From positions 1 to 64,000 of the forward strand of contig NZ_CP085155.1 of NCBI RefSeq assembly GCF_022788695.1: DNA of 64,000 bases, read 5' to 3'. The DNA is from Pseudosulfitobacter sp. DSM 107133 (GTDB taxonomy: Bacteria; Pseudomonadota; Alphaproteobacteria; Rhodobacterales; Rhodobacteraceae). The position numbers were made by a program, and so were the translations under genes. Under the pieces are notes generated by a model. The model saw nothing but the letters and a program-made list of their open reading frames with translations. It ran no database searches and was not told the origin of the DNA. Position 1 is the first letter of the stretch. The number at the start of each line of letters is the position of its first letter. Shown here one piece after another: positions 33,213 to 42,516 of this stretch.

Positions 33213-34274
33213 ATGACCCAATCTGACAATTACGAAGCGGCGTCGACCCAGGCGTCTTCCGAGGTGGCCTCTTTTGCCGAACACAAAAAGGGGCTGATAG
33301 GCCGCTTTCACCACGCATTGCACACAACACCGGCGCTGGTGCCGCTTATTGTGCTTGTCGCGGCGATCCTGATTTTCGGGCTGGCGCTTGGGTCAAAGTT
33401 CTTTTCGCCCTTTGCACTGACGCTTATCTTGCAGCAGGTTCAGATCGTGGGCATCGTCGCTGCGGCCCAGTCGCTGGTGATCCTGACAGCCGGCATCGAC
33501 CTGAGTGTCGGCGCGATTGCGGTGATTTCGTCGGTTGTCATGGGGCAGTTTACCTTTCGATATGGCCTGCCGCCGACCGTCGCCGTTGCCAGCGGTCTGG
33601 CCTGCGGCACTGCGATTGGTGCTTTGAATGGCTGGCTGATCGCACGAATGAAATTGCCCCCCTTCATTGTCACCCTGGGCATGTGGCAGATTATTCTGGC
33701 CGCCAACTTCCTTTACTCGGCCAATGAAACCATCCGCTCGCAGGATATTGCCGAAGCGGCGCCGCTGCTTCAACTGCTTGGGGCCAAGTTCAAGATCGGC
33801 GGCGCGGTCTTTACCCTGGGCGTCGTGTTCCTGATCCTGCTTGTGATCTTTCTGGCCTATGTTCTGAAACACACGGCCTGGGGCAGACATGTCTATGCTG
33901 TCGGAGACGACCCCGAAGCGGCAGAGCTGTCGGGCGTCAATGTGCAGCGCGTCCTGATTTCGGTCTATGCCATTGCGGGGTTGATCTGCGCCTTTGCCGG
34001 ATGGGCGCTGATTGGCCGGATCGGATCGGTGTCCCCGACATCGGGGCAGCTTTTGAATATCGAAAGCATCACTGCGGTGGTGATCGGGGGCATCTCGCTG
34101 TTTGGCGGGCGTGGTTCGATCCTCGGCACCTTTTTCGGGGCACTTATCGTTGGTGTTTTCACGCTTGGGCTGCGTCTGGCCGGCGCAGACGCACAATGGA
34201 CATTCCTGCTGATCGGCGCGCTTATCATCGCGGCTGTTGCAGTAGACCAGTGGATCAGAAAGGTAGCAGCATAA
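33213..34274 (+). CDS. frcC: Sugar ABC transporter permease (FrcC-like)
   Basis: A 353-residue inner-membrane permease of the ribose/fructose class with about 8-10 hydrophobic segments after a 45-residue hydrophilic N-terminus. Family motifs are ILTAGIDLSVGAIAVISSVV, RMKLPPFIVTLGM and ESITAVVIGGISLFGGRGSI. The stop overlaps the ATPase start (TAATG). Confidence 0.9.
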   Translation: MTQSDNYEAASTQASSEVASFAEHKKGLIGRFHHALHTTPALVPLIVLVAAILIFGLALGSKFFSPFALTLILQQVQIVGIVAAAQSLVILTAGIDLSVGAIAVISSVVMGQFTFRYGLPPTVAVASGLACGTAIGALNGWLIARMKLPPFIVTLGMWQIILAANFLYSANETIRSQDIAEAAPLLQLLGAKFKIGGAVFTLGVVFLILLVIFLAYVLKHTAWGRHVYAVGDDPEAAELSGVNVQRVLISVYAIAGLICAFAGWALIGRIGSVSPTSGQLLNIESITAVVIGGISLFGGRGSILGTFFGALIVGVFTLGLRLAGADAQWTFLLIGALIIAAVAVDQWIRKVAA

Positions 34275-35044
34275 TGGAACCGATTTTGAAAGGCCGCGGA
34301 CTGGTCAAGCGTTATGGCAAGGTTACGGCGCTGGATCACTGTGATTTCGATCTGATGCCGGGCGAAATTCTGGCCGTTATCGGCGACAACGGCGCGGGCA
34401 AAAGTTCACTGATCAAAGCGGTTTCCGGTGCGGTTGTGCCCGACGGGGGCGTTGTGACGCTTGAGGGGCGCGAGGTGCGTTTTGCCAGCCCGATTGAAGC
34501 GCGCGAGGCGGGCATTGAAACCGTCTATCAAACTCTGGCCATGTCGCCGGCGCTGTCGATTGCCGACAACATGTTCATGGGGCGCGAACTGCGCAAACCG
34601 GGGTTTCGCGGCAAATGGCTGCGTCAGCTGGACCGTCCGAGTATGGAGAAATTCGCGCGTGACAAGCTGAGCGAACTTGGCCTGATGACAATTCAGAACA
34701 TCAATCAGGCGGTGGAAACGCTGTCGGGCGGCCAACGACAAGGGGTCGCCGTTGCGCGTGCCGCCGCATTTGGGTCCAAGGTGATTATCCTTGACGAGCC
34801 AACCGCGGCTTTGGGGGTCAAGGAAAGCCGCAAGGTGCTTGAGCTTATTCAGGACGTGAAATCGCGCGGCATTCCGATCATTCTGATCAGCCACAACATG
34901 CCGCATGTGTTCGAGGTTGCAGACCGCATTCACGTTCACCGTCTGGGCAAGCGGCTGTGTGTCATCGACCCCAAAGACTATACAATGTCGGATGCCGTCG
35001 CCTTTATGACAGGCGCCAAGGACGCGCCGGCGGAAGCTGCATGA
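34274..35044 (+). CDS. frcA: Sugar ABC transporter ATPase (FrcA-like)
   Basis: A 256-residue ATPase with a single nucleotide-binding domain, as in FrcA; RbsA-type proteins have two. Walker A is VIGDNGAGKSSLIKAVSGA, signature LSGGQRQGVAVARAA, Walker B VIILDEPTAALG, and switch His in ILISHNMPHVFEV. It overlaps both neighbours. Confidence 0.92.
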   Translation: MEPILKGRGLVKRYGKVTALDHCDFDLMPGEILAVIGDNGAGKSSLIKAVSGAVVPDGGVVTLEGREVRFASPIEAREAGIETVYQTLAMSPALSIADNMFMGRELRKPGFRGKWLRQLDRPSMEKFARDKLSELGLMTIQNINQAVETLSGGQRQGVAVARAAAFGSKVIILDEPTAALGVKESRKVLELIQDVKSRGIPIILISHNMPHVFEVADRIHVHRLGKRLCVIDPKDYTMSDAVAFMTGAKDAPAEAA

Positions 35045-35733
35045 AGCGGTCGCGCATCAACGAGATTATTGGCGCGGCAGACGAGATGATCCGGCGCCAC
35101 GGGTTTTCGCTGCCGCCATTCGCCTATTGGGCACCTGATGAATTTGAAACGCGCGCCGACGCGGCGCGCCACATTGTCGAAACCCGCTGCGGTTGGGACA
35201 TCACAGATTACGGGTTGGGGCGTTTTGACGAGGTCGGGCTGTTCCTGTTCACGCTGCGCAACGGATTGCTGTCCGATCTGCACCGTGGCGGCGGCATGTG
35301 CTATGCGGAAAAGCTGTTGATTTCCAAACAGGATCAGCTCAGCCCGATGCATACCCATGTTCTCAAGGTTGAGGATATCATCAACCGGGGTGGCGCGACA
35401 CTGGTGGTCGAGCTGTATGGTTCGGACGACGCGGGAGGTTTCGCGCAGGATCAGGGCGGAACGGTTTGGTGCGACGGCATCCGGCGCGCTTATGCGGCGG
35501 GCGAGAAACTGACGCTGTCACCGGGCGAAAGCGTCACGCTGCGCCCCGGCGACTGGCACGCCTTTTGGGCCGAAGGCGGTGACGTTCTGATTGGCGAGGT
35601 GTCAACGGTGAACGACGACGCGCGCGACAATATCTTTCGTGATCCGGTCGGGCGCTTTGCGTCCATCCAGGAGGATATTGCCCCGCTTCACCTTTTGGTC
35701 AGCGACTATCCAGATATGGCCCTGTCGGCGTAA
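35041..35733 (+). CDS. D-lyxose ketol-isomerase-family protein
   Basis: A 230-residue cupin enzyme of the D-lyxose isomerase family, which interconverts D-lyxose and D-xylulose and often D-mannose and D-fructose. The metal ligands are visible as His and Glu in KQDQLSPMHTHVLKVEDIIN and a later His in LRPGDWHAFWAE. Its ATG overlaps the ATPase stop (ATGA). It gives the importer an enzymatic outlet; no sugar kinase is encoded nearby, so one must come from elsewhere. Confidence 0.88.
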   Translation: MKRSRINEIIGAADEMIRRHGFSLPPFAYWAPDEFETRADAARHIVETRCGWDITDYGLGRFDEVGLFLFTLRNGLLSDLHRGGGMCYAEKLLISKQDQLSPMHTHVLKVEDIINRGGATLVVELYGSDDAGGFAQDQGGTVWCDGIRRAYAAGEKLTLSPGESVTLRPGDWHAFWAEGGDVLIGEVSTVNDDARDNIFRDPVGRFASIQEDIAPLHLLVSDYPDMALSA

Positions 35734-35806
35734 CAAATTAATGCCGGACCCTGCCGCGCAGGGGCCATGTCGATGGCACCAAGCCGGGCTGTACACTTTC
35801 ACGGCG

Positions 35807-35824
35807 AAACCCTGTTCAGGGTTT
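35807..35824. terminator. Stem-loop between convergent operons
   Basis: AAACCCTG-TT-CAGGGTTT, a perfect 8-bp stem, includes the stop codon of the minus-strand response regulator and lies 74 bp after the isomerase stop. It may terminate both transcripts. Confidence 0.45.
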
Positions 35825-37111
35825 AATTCCCTGACGGTTCATTTTTGCGTTCAGGGTCCGGCGCGGGATGCCCAGCTGTGCCGCCGCGCGGGCGGTGTTT
35901 CCGCGGCATTGGTCGAGCACACGCATGATTTCCAACGCTTCGAAACGCGCCACCCGATCTTTCAACGTGCCGGTCACAGCCAGATCGCGCGTGTCCGCGA
36001 CCCCGTCCAGCCCCAATATCCGCCGGTGCGCTGCCTGTCGCAACTGGTGGGCGTTGCCGGGCCAGTCATGGCTTTGCAGTGCCTTGCGTTCCGCAAAGGC
36101 GATCTGGGGGACCGGCACGCCGTGGCGTGCGGCGGCCTGCGTAAGGAAATGGACAAACAACACCGGGATATCCGGCGCAATCTGGCGCAAGGGGGGCAGC
36201 TGAATTTCGACTCCGGCCAACCGGTAATACAGGTCCTGGCGAAAGGCCCCCCGGGCAATCAGTTCCTTCAGGTCTTCGCTGGCCGATGCAACCACCCTCA
36301 GGTCAACCTCGATGGGCTCTCTCCCGCCGACAGGCTCGATCTGGCGTGATTGCAGCAGGCGCAACAACAGCGGCTGCAATTCCAGCGGCATCACATCAAT
36401 CTGGTCCAGAAACAGCGTGCCCCCCTCTGCCAGGCCCACGCGCCCCGGTTGCAAGGTGCCCGTGGCATCCATGCGTCCGAACAAATCCACGTCGAATCCA
36501 CTGTTTGGCAAGGCCGCACAATTGATCGTGACGAACGGTCCGCTGAGGCCCGACTGGGTGTGAAGACTGCGCGCGGCCAGTTCCTTGCCGGTTCCGGTTT
36601 CCCCCTGAAGGATGACGTCGACAGGCAGGGCTGCAATTTCTGTCAGCCGCTGGCGCACGGCGTTGATGGCGGTTGTCTCTCCGATCAGATGCGCCTCTTC
36701 AACTTTCAGACGTTCGCGCAACATCTTGTTCTCGGCGTGCAGACGACCAGCAACAAGGCTGCGCGCGACCACTGTCAGAAGATGATCCGCGTCATAGGGC
36801 TTTTCCAGGAAGTCCTGCGCGCCAAGCTGCATCGCGCGCACGGCCTGCGTGACATCGCCGTGTCCGGTCAAAAGAACGATCGGCAGATCGGCGGCCACAG
36901 CACGAACCGCCTCCAGCAATCCAATACCGTCAAGACCGGGCATCCGCAGGTCCGACAGGATCAGATCCGGCAACGGGCCGCCAAGCGCGTCGCGCGCGGC
37001 AATGCCGCCTGACAGTTCGACCGGATTATGGCCCGCCGCCGCAATCAGGTCACACAGGCTTTCGCGGTGATCGTCGTCGTCATCGACCACCCAGATATTG
37101 GCATGGCTCAT
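35816..37111 (-). CDS. DctD-like response regulator with degenerate sigma-54 contact motif
   Basis: A 431-residue NtrC/DctD-type regulator. The receiver domain has the phosphorylated Asp54 (LILSDLRMPGLDG) and Lys in FLEKP. The AAA+ domain has Walker A GETGTGK (170-176). The GAFTGA loop that contacts sigma-54 is missing: after DLFG the chain reads RMDATGTLQPGRVGLAEGG. Walker B is TLFLDQID, with Gln237 where the catalytic Glu is expected. Arginine-finger region FRQDLYYRL and a Fis-type HTH (GNTARAAAQLGIPRRTLNAK) remain. It overlaps the kinase gene by 4 bp. Like HupR-type proteins it may work with the housekeeping polymerase. Confidence 0.88.
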   Translation of the reverse strand: MSHANIWVVDDDDDHRESLCDLIAAAGHNPVELSGGIAARDALGGPLPDLILSDLRMPGLDGIGLLEAVRAVAADLPIVLLTGHGDVTQAVRAMQLGAQDFLEKPYDADHLLTVVARSLVAGRLHAENKMLRERLKVEEAHLIGETTAINAVRQRLTEIAALPVDVILQGETGTGKELAARSLHTQSGLSGPFVTINCAALPNSGFDVDLFGRMDATGTLQPGRVGLAEGGTLFLDQIDVMPLELQPLLLRLLQSRQIEPVGGREPIEVDLRVVASASEDLKELIARGAFRQDLYYRLAGVEIQLPPLRQIAPDIPVLFVHFLTQAAARHGVPVPQIAFAERKALQSHDWPGNAHQLRQAAHRRILGLDGVADTRDLAVTGTLKDRVARFEALEIMRVLDQCRGNTARAAAQLGIPRRTLNAKMNRQGIKP

Positions 37112-38901
37112 GCTGCGGTCTTTCGGTTGCGGGCGTCGGTGCGGGGCAGGGTGACAATCGCAAGAGTGCCTTCGGCCGGACGCGATTCATAGGTCAGCGT
37201 GCCGTGAAAATCCGCGACAATGGACTGGCTGATAGCGACACCCAACCCCAAACCTTCACCATCCTGTTTGCGACTGAAAAACGGCTCTCCGATCTTGGCA
37301 ACGGCTTCTGAATCAAGTCCCACGCCATTGTCCTGAACGGTCACGATCACTGAATCGGGGGTGACGGTGCGTGTGACCACAATATGCCCGGCGTCGCCGG
37401 ATATCACGGCGTCCAGCGCATTCAGCAGCAGGTTCACCAAGACCTGTTCCAAACGCACCATCCCGCCCATCACCGGCGGGGCCTCGCCAGAATACGCGCA
37501 GGTCAGCTTTGCCCCGATGTCATCGGCGCGGTGGCGGACCAGGTCGATGGCGTTGTCGATCACGCGATCCATGTTGACAGGTGTCAACATGCCGGTGTCC
37601 TTGCGGCTGAAGCTCTTGAGGTGTTTGATCGTGCGCAACATCCGCCGGATATGGCCGCGTGTGGTTTCGATCCGTTTTGCCGTGCTGCGCTGATCGCCCG
37701 TGCCGCCAAGCGCCGCCGCAGCCAAAGTTGCTTCCATCGCGGCAAGAGGCTGGCTGATTTCGTGGACGATTGCCGCGGACATCCGGCCAAGCGCGGCCAT
37801 CTTCTCGGAATGGACCAGCGCATCCTGGGCGCGGTTCAGCTCGGATTCTGCGGCGATGCGGGTCTCGATCTCGGCGGCCAGTTCGCGGGTGCGCCGTTCC
37901 ACCTGTTGTTCCAGCAGCCGGCTTTGCTGCAACCGCATACCGATCATCCGGCGGCGTTGCAAAAGCGTCTGGATCAGCAATGCCGCCGCAAGCGTTGTCA
38001 GGCCGAGGATTGCCGCCATCGCCAGTGCGGTCAGCCGTGCAGCCGCAACGGGACTGGCCTGAATCACCTGCCAGTCTTCCTGTGGCATGATCAGGTGACG
38101 CACCAGCAGGGCCCGTCCAGACATGTCCACGGGCTGTTCCTTGCTGAGCGACGAACGGTGTTCAGCCAGGAGCGCGTCGGCGGCGTCGAAATCGACACCC
38201 TCGTAGCGTCGTGTGACCGCAACGCGCGTGCGTGCCTGCGCCCCGAGCGCAAACAGGGGCCGGTAAAGCCAGTCGGGCTGTCCCGACAGGAAAATGATGC
38301 CGTCTGCATCTGCGATGGCCGTATCAACGGCGGCCTGCCGCCATGCCGTCTGTAGCGGCCTGAGGTCGATTTTCACAACCAGAACAGCCGTTTGTCCGCT
38401 GTCCAGATCCAGACGCGACGACAGAAAATAACCGGGTCGCCGTGTCGTGACGCCGATGCCATAGAAACGACCGGTGCCCGCGTCCATGGCATCCCGGAAA
38501 TAGGGCCGGAAACTGTAATCGATTCCAACGAAGCTGTCCGGTGTGTTCCAGTTGCTTGCCGCGATGGCGATGCCCGATTGGTCCAACAGATAAAGCTGGT
38601 CGGCCCCCGATACAGCGGCAATCGTTTCGAGATACCTGTTAGCGACCTCTATGTTTGCAACGCTTTTTGGTGTCGTGACCGCCCGGCTGATGCGAATGTC
38701 CTGCTCTGCAACTTCGGGAAGATAGCGGAACCGGTCGATCTCGGTCTCGATCGACCGCCGCGTCAGCGTCAGCGACTGGTCCAGCGTGTCGGCAAGCCGT
38801 GAAAGTTCAACACGATAGGCCACCACACCGCCCAGACCCGCAACCAGCAGTGCAAGGCAAAGCATGAACGAAAAACTGCGGATATGGCGGGTGCGGATCA
38901 T
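37108..38901 (-). CDS. DctB-like sensor histidine kinase
   Basis: A 597-residue membrane kinase. A first membrane helix near residues 10-30 is followed by a periplasmic double-Cache/PAS-like sensor (LETIAAVSGADQLYLLDQSG, FVGIDYSFRPYFRDAMDAGT), a second helix near 290, a coiled linker (QQVERRTRELAAEIETRIAA) and the kinase core. The phosphorylated His is in SAAIVHEISQPLAAMEATL; the ATP-binding boxes are LVNLLLNALDAV, VQDNGVGLD and GEGLGLGVA. The start at 38901 (MIRTRH) lies 5 bp after the DUF1850 gene. It should sense the TAXI-TRAP ligand. Confidence 0.9.
   Translation of the reverse strand: MIRTRHIRSFSFMLCLALLVAGLGGVVAYRVELSRLADTLDQSLTLTRRSIETEIDRFRYLPEVAEQDIRISRAVTTPKSVANIEVANRYLETIAAVSGADQLYLLDQSGIAIAASNWNTPDSFVGIDYSFRPYFRDAMDAGTGRFYGIGVTTRRPGYFLSSRLDLDSGQTAVLVVKIDLRPLQTAWRQAAVDTAIADADGIIFLSGQPDWLYRPLFALGAQARTRVAVTRRYEGVDFDAADALLAEHRSSLSKEQPVDMSGRALLVRHLIMPQEDWQVIQASPVAAARLTALAMAAILGLTTLAAALLIQTLLQRRRMIGMRLQQSRLLEQQVERRTRELAAEIETRIAAESELNRAQDALVHSEKMAALGRMSAAIVHEISQPLAAMEATLAAAALGGTGDQRSTAKRIETTRGHIRRMLRTIKHLKSFSRKDTGMLTPVNMDRVIDNAIDLVRHRADDIGAKLTCAYSGEAPPVMGGMVRLEQVLVNLLLNALDAVISGDAGHIVVTRTVTPDSVIVTVQDNGVGLDSEAVAKIGEPFFSRKQDGEGLGLGVAISQSIVADFHGTLTYESRPAEGTLAIVTLPRTDARNRKTAA
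37573..37588. repeat. parS-like sequence inside the kinase gene
   Basis: GTTGACAGGTGTCAAC differs from the first-type parS by one central base (GC to GG). It encodes an ordinary stretch of the kinase (MLTPVNMD), so it may be chance or a secondary ParB site. Confidence 0.3.
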
Positions 38902-38906
38902 GGCCG

Positions 38907-39299
38907 TCAGTCTTGCACGGGATCGCTGTGTTTTACAGTCTGCGTTTTGCAAGGGGCGACTGTGATCGGCTGTGCCGAAACAGCGCCGATAACGCGACAG
39001 ATTCCGTCAGCGCACAGCGTCCAGCCTGCCCCCGTCGCACCTGAGGCCGCCAGCACCAGTTCCGGAACCTGAAGATGGCCGGCGGACACCCACCAGCCAT
39101 CTTGCAGAAACGCATCCGGTCCCGGCTCCATGCCCGCGCCCGAGCCCTTGAGGCGGGATCTTTCCAGCGTCAGCACATCCCCGTCGACGCGCCAGTCTTC
39201 CTGCCATGTGACGTGTTCAACCGAATGCGTCCATTGCAGCGTAAAGGACCCCAGCGCCAGATGCAGCGCCACGGCCCCCACACCCAGACAACCCGTCAC
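38907..39299 (-). CDS. DUF1850 protein (TAXI-TRAP accessory)
   Basis: A 130-residue protein of the DUF1850 group, which is regularly encoded next to fused TRAP permeases of the TAXI type. The typical opening is FTLQWTHSVEHVTWQEDWRV, and later GMEPGPDAFLQDGWWV. A hydrophobic N-terminus suggests export or anchoring. I chose the GTG at 39299, which overlaps the TRAP permease stop (GTGA). Its function is not known. Confidence 0.8.
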   Translation of the reverse strand: MTGCLGVGAVALHLALGSFTLQWTHSVEHVTWQEDWRVDGDVLTLERSRLKGSGAGMEPGPDAFLQDGWWVSAGHLQVPELVLAASGATGAGWTLCADGICRVIGAVSAQPITVAPCKTQTVKHSDPVQD

Positions 39300-41368
39300 G
39301 CCGGAGCCTTGCGGCGCGAGACGAGGATCACACCGACAAACACCGCCGCAAGGGCAAAGCCGATCTCGTCCGTCACCGGCACCGCAGCGATCAGCGTTGC
39401 CGCCGCGACGACCCCCAGAATGCGCAGGGGCCAACCCAGGGGACGACCCAGCCATCCGATGACCGCTGCCCCCCACATCCCGATGCACACAACCGTCTTG
39501 AACACGATATAGGCAACCGCAGGCCAGTATCCGATCGTTTCGGCCAGCGGCCCGCCCGCCTGCAACATCAGCGCAGGCGTATAGACCGCCATAAAGGGAA
39601 TAACGAACCCTGCGGCGGCAACCTTGATTGCCTCCATGCTGATTTTCAGCCCGCTTTCCTTGGCAATAGGCGCGGCCGCAAAACAGGCAAGGGCCACGGG
39701 GGGTGTCAGGTCTGCAAGGATGCCGAAGTAGAAGACGAACATGTGGCTGACAATCAGGGGCACGCCCAGCTCAAGCAGGGCAGGGCCGGCGATTGACGAG
39801 GTGATGATGTAGTTGGGGATCGTCGGAATACCCATGCCCAGCAGGATGCAGGTGAACATCGTCAAAATCAGGCTCAGCAACAGGCTGCTTTGTCCGACTG
39901 CCACGATAAACTGACCAAATGTATTTGCCGCCCCTGTCAGCGTCATCGTTCCGATGATGATCCCGACCAATGCGCAGGCAACGCCAACCGGCAGCGCCGT
40001 TTTGGCGCCTTCGGCCAGCGAATCCCGACACAGGATCAACGTATCCCGCCCGCCGCGTGACAGCGCGCACCAGAGTATGAGCGCCGCAAGTGCCGCGATC
40101 AGCACGTTGATGCCAAATTGCAGGAATCCAGCGGCAACCAGCCCCAGACACATCCAGAACACCGTGCGCATGGCCCCCGCAGGCAGGTTCAGCACGGCAG
40201 AGCCGCCAAGGATCAGCAGCACGGTCAGCCCCAGACCGATCGTACCGGCGAACAGCGGTGTATAGCCCCCGAACAACAGGTAGACCAACACGCCCAAGGG
40301 CACGAGCAGCATCCAGTTTTCCCGGATCGCCTTGCGGGCGGACGGCAGTTCGTCCTTGCCCAGACCGCGCAGACCGTGACGGCCGGCCTCAAGGTGCACC
40401 ATCCAGAAGGCCGAGGCGAAATACAGCATTGCCGGGATCAGCGCGGCTTTCACCACTTCGACATAGGCCACGTCCAGGGTTTCGGCCATGATAAAGGCTA
40501 CCGCCCCCATCACCGGCGGCATGATCTGCCCGCCCATTGACGCGGTCGCCTCGACGCCGCCGGCAAAGGCAGGCCGGTAGCCGAATTTCTTCATCAGCGG
40601 GATGGTGAACTGGCCGGTCGTCACCACGTTTGCAACGCCCGATCCCGAAATCGTGCCCATCAGCCCCGATGACACCACGGCAACCTTGGCCGCACCGCCC
40701 TGCCGCTGGCCGAACAGACCCAGCGCAACATCGGTAAACAGGCGGATCATCCCTGCGCGTTCAAGAAACGAGCCGAACAGGATGAACAGGAAGATGTAGG
40801 TCGAGGACACATAGGTTGGAATCCCGTAAATGCCTTCGGTCCCATAGGCCATGTGGTCGATGACCTGCGAGAAGTCATAGCCGCGATGGTTCAGCGGCGC
40901 CGGAAGATATTCACCGAACAGACAATAGGCCAGGAACAGGCCGGCAATCAGCGGCAGGGCAAAACCCATCATGGTCCAGGCCGCGGCAAAGACGACGACC
41001 AGGGCCACCACGCCAACGACGATATCCTGCGTCAGCGGTCGACCGGCGCGCAGGATCAGCGGCTGGTATTCCCACCACTGGTACAGCGCCACCGCGACAC
41101 CTGCCAGGGCGAATGCCCATGCCAGTGTGCGCAACGGTGCCGACACGCGGCGGCCATAGGCGATCAACGGAAACGCCAGCAATGTGAGAAAGCCGACGTG
41201 AAAGGCACGGGTGATCTGGCTGGACAAATCGACAATATGAGCAGCAGTGACAATCTGGAAGATTGCGAACACAACGGCGATCCAGAACAGCAGGCGGCCT
41301 GTGGGACCAGCGCCAAATGACACCTCGTGTCCCTCGTGAGGTTCGGGGGGCGAAACGGGATTGGGCAT
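39296..41368 (-). CDS. TRAP transporter fused permease (DctQM type, TAXI-TRAP)
   Basis: A 690-residue membrane protein that fuses the small and large TRAP permeases. Many hydrophobic segments are present; the DctM-like family motifs include IFLFILFGSFLERAGMIRLF, GVANVVTTGQFTIPLMKKFG and MGGQIMPPVMGAVAFIMAET. The last part has GIPTIPNYIITSSIAGPALL. It takes its ligand from the TAXI binding protein encoded upstream (84-bp gap). Confidence 0.92.
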   Translation of the reverse strand: MPNPVSPPEPHEGHEVSFGAGPTGRLLFWIAVVFAIFQIVTAAHIVDLSSQITRAFHVGFLTLLAFPLIAYGRRVSAPLRTLAWAFALAGVAVALYQWWEYQPLILRAGRPLTQDIVVGVVALVVVFAAAWTMMGFALPLIAGLFLAYCLFGEYLPAPLNHRGYDFSQVIDHMAYGTEGIYGIPTYVSSTYIFLFILFGSFLERAGMIRLFTDVALGLFGQRQGGAAKVAVVSSGLMGTISGSGVANVVTTGQFTIPLMKKFGYRPAFAGGVEATASMGGQIMPPVMGAVAFIMAETLDVAYVEVVKAALIPAMLYFASAFWMVHLEAGRHGLRGLGKDELPSARKAIRENWMLLVPLGVLVYLLFGGYTPLFAGTIGLGLTVLLILGGSAVLNLPAGAMRTVFWMCLGLVAAGFLQFGINVLIAALAALILWCALSRGGRDTLILCRDSLAEGAKTALPVGVACALVGIIIGTMTLTGAANTFGQFIVAVGQSSLLLSLILTMFTCILLGMGIPTIPNYIITSSIAGPALLELGVPLIVSHMFVFYFGILADLTPPVALACFAAAPIAKESGLKISMEAIKVAAAGFVIPFMAVYTPALMLQAGGPLAETIGYWPAVAYIVFKTVVCIGMWGAAVIGWLGRPLGWPLRILGVVAAATLIAAVPVTDEIGFALAAVFVGVILVSRRKAPA

Positions 41369-41452
41369 ATGATTACCTTGGAAAGCGTTTGGATATCGGA
41401 TGGGGCGCGCCGGTGCGACGCCCCCCTTCCATGTGACGAGATACCGGCGTGG

Positions 41453-42409
41453 TTACTTGAGAATGCCCATCTCGCGGTAATACCGCTCTGCACCGGGGTG
41501 CAGCGGGATCGGCATACCCTCCAGCGCTTTTGACATGTCAATCTGCGCCGCAGCCTTGTGCGCTGCCACCAGCGTATCAAGGTTTTCGTACAACTGCTTG
41601 GTCATCTGATAGGCCAGCTCGTCGCTGACACCTTCGTGGGTGACAAGAAAGTTCGAAACCGCAACGGTGGGCACGTCTGCCGTCTGGCCGTCATAGGTGC
41701 CTGCGGGAATGGTGGCCGCGACATAGGGCGCGCCCAGCTTCTCGGCCACTTCGGCAGGGATCGCCACGACATTGATCGGCAGCGAAGACGCCAGATCGCG
41801 GATCGACGCCACCCCAAGGCCGGCCGATTGCAGGGTTCCGTCCAGTTGACGGTTCTTGATCAGCTCGACAGATTCAGCAAACGGCAGGTATTCCACCTTG
41901 CCAAGATCATCATAGGACATGCCCATGGCCCCGAAAATCGCCCGCGCGTTCAGTTCAGTGCCCGATGCCGGCGCGCCCACAGACAGGCTTTTGCCCGCCA
42001 GACCGCTGAATTCGGTGATGCCGCTGTCGGTGCTGGCCACAATCTGAATGTAGTTGGGATAGATCGCGGCAATGCCCCGCAGCTTGTCCAGTTTCTGGGG
42101 AAAGCCCGCATCGGCGTTGCCTTCCCAGGCCATTGCGACACTGTCGCCAAGCGCAAAGCCCAGTTCGCCGCGTCCGTCCTGCAACAGGTTCAGGTTTTCG
42201 ACGCTGGCCTTGGTTGATTGCACCTGTGTGCGCACGCCGTCGATCTTTTCGCCATAGATATTGGCCAGACTCGCGCCCAGCGGATAGTAAACGCCCGAGG
42301 TGCCGCCGGTCAGCACGTTGATAAAGTCCTGGGCCTGTGCAGCAAAAGGCGCGGCGGCCAATGTCGATACCAGAACACAACCGCGCAGCGCGGATTTCAA
42401 ATTGATCAT
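41453..42409 (-). CDS. TAXI-family TRAP solute-binding protein
   Basis: A 318-residue periplasmic protein with a signal peptide (MINLKSALRGCVLVSTLAAA then PFAAQA). The TAXI (TRAP-associated extracytoplasmic immunogenic) signature is clear: INVLTGGTSGVYYPLGASLA near residue 30, RTQVQSTKASVENLNLL and LGFALGDSVAMAW. Members bind glutamate, 2-oxoglutarate or other organic acids. It is the first gene of a five-gene minus-strand operon ending in a two-component system. Confidence 0.92.
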   Translation of the reverse strand: MINLKSALRGCVLVSTLAAAPFAAQAQDFINVLTGGTSGVYYPLGASLANIYGEKIDGVRTQVQSTKASVENLNLLQDGRGELGFALGDSVAMAWEGNADAGFPQKLDKLRGIAAIYPNYIQIVASTDSGITEFSGLAGKSLSVGAPASGTELNARAIFGAMGMSYDDLGKVEYLPFAESVELIKNRQLDGTLQSAGLGVASIRDLASSLPINVVAIPAEVAEKLGAPYVAATIPAGTYDGQTADVPTVAVSNFLVTHEGVSDELAYQMTKQLYENLDTLVAAHKAAAQIDMSKALEGMPIPLHPGAERYYREMGILK

Positions 42410-42516
42410 GATTTTTCCTCCCAGAAAAGGTCAGCGGCCCATCGGACCGACGTGGGCCACAGTGGGTTATGCAGCTCTTGACTGACAAGAAATTGCCCGC
42501 AGACACCCCAATAATA

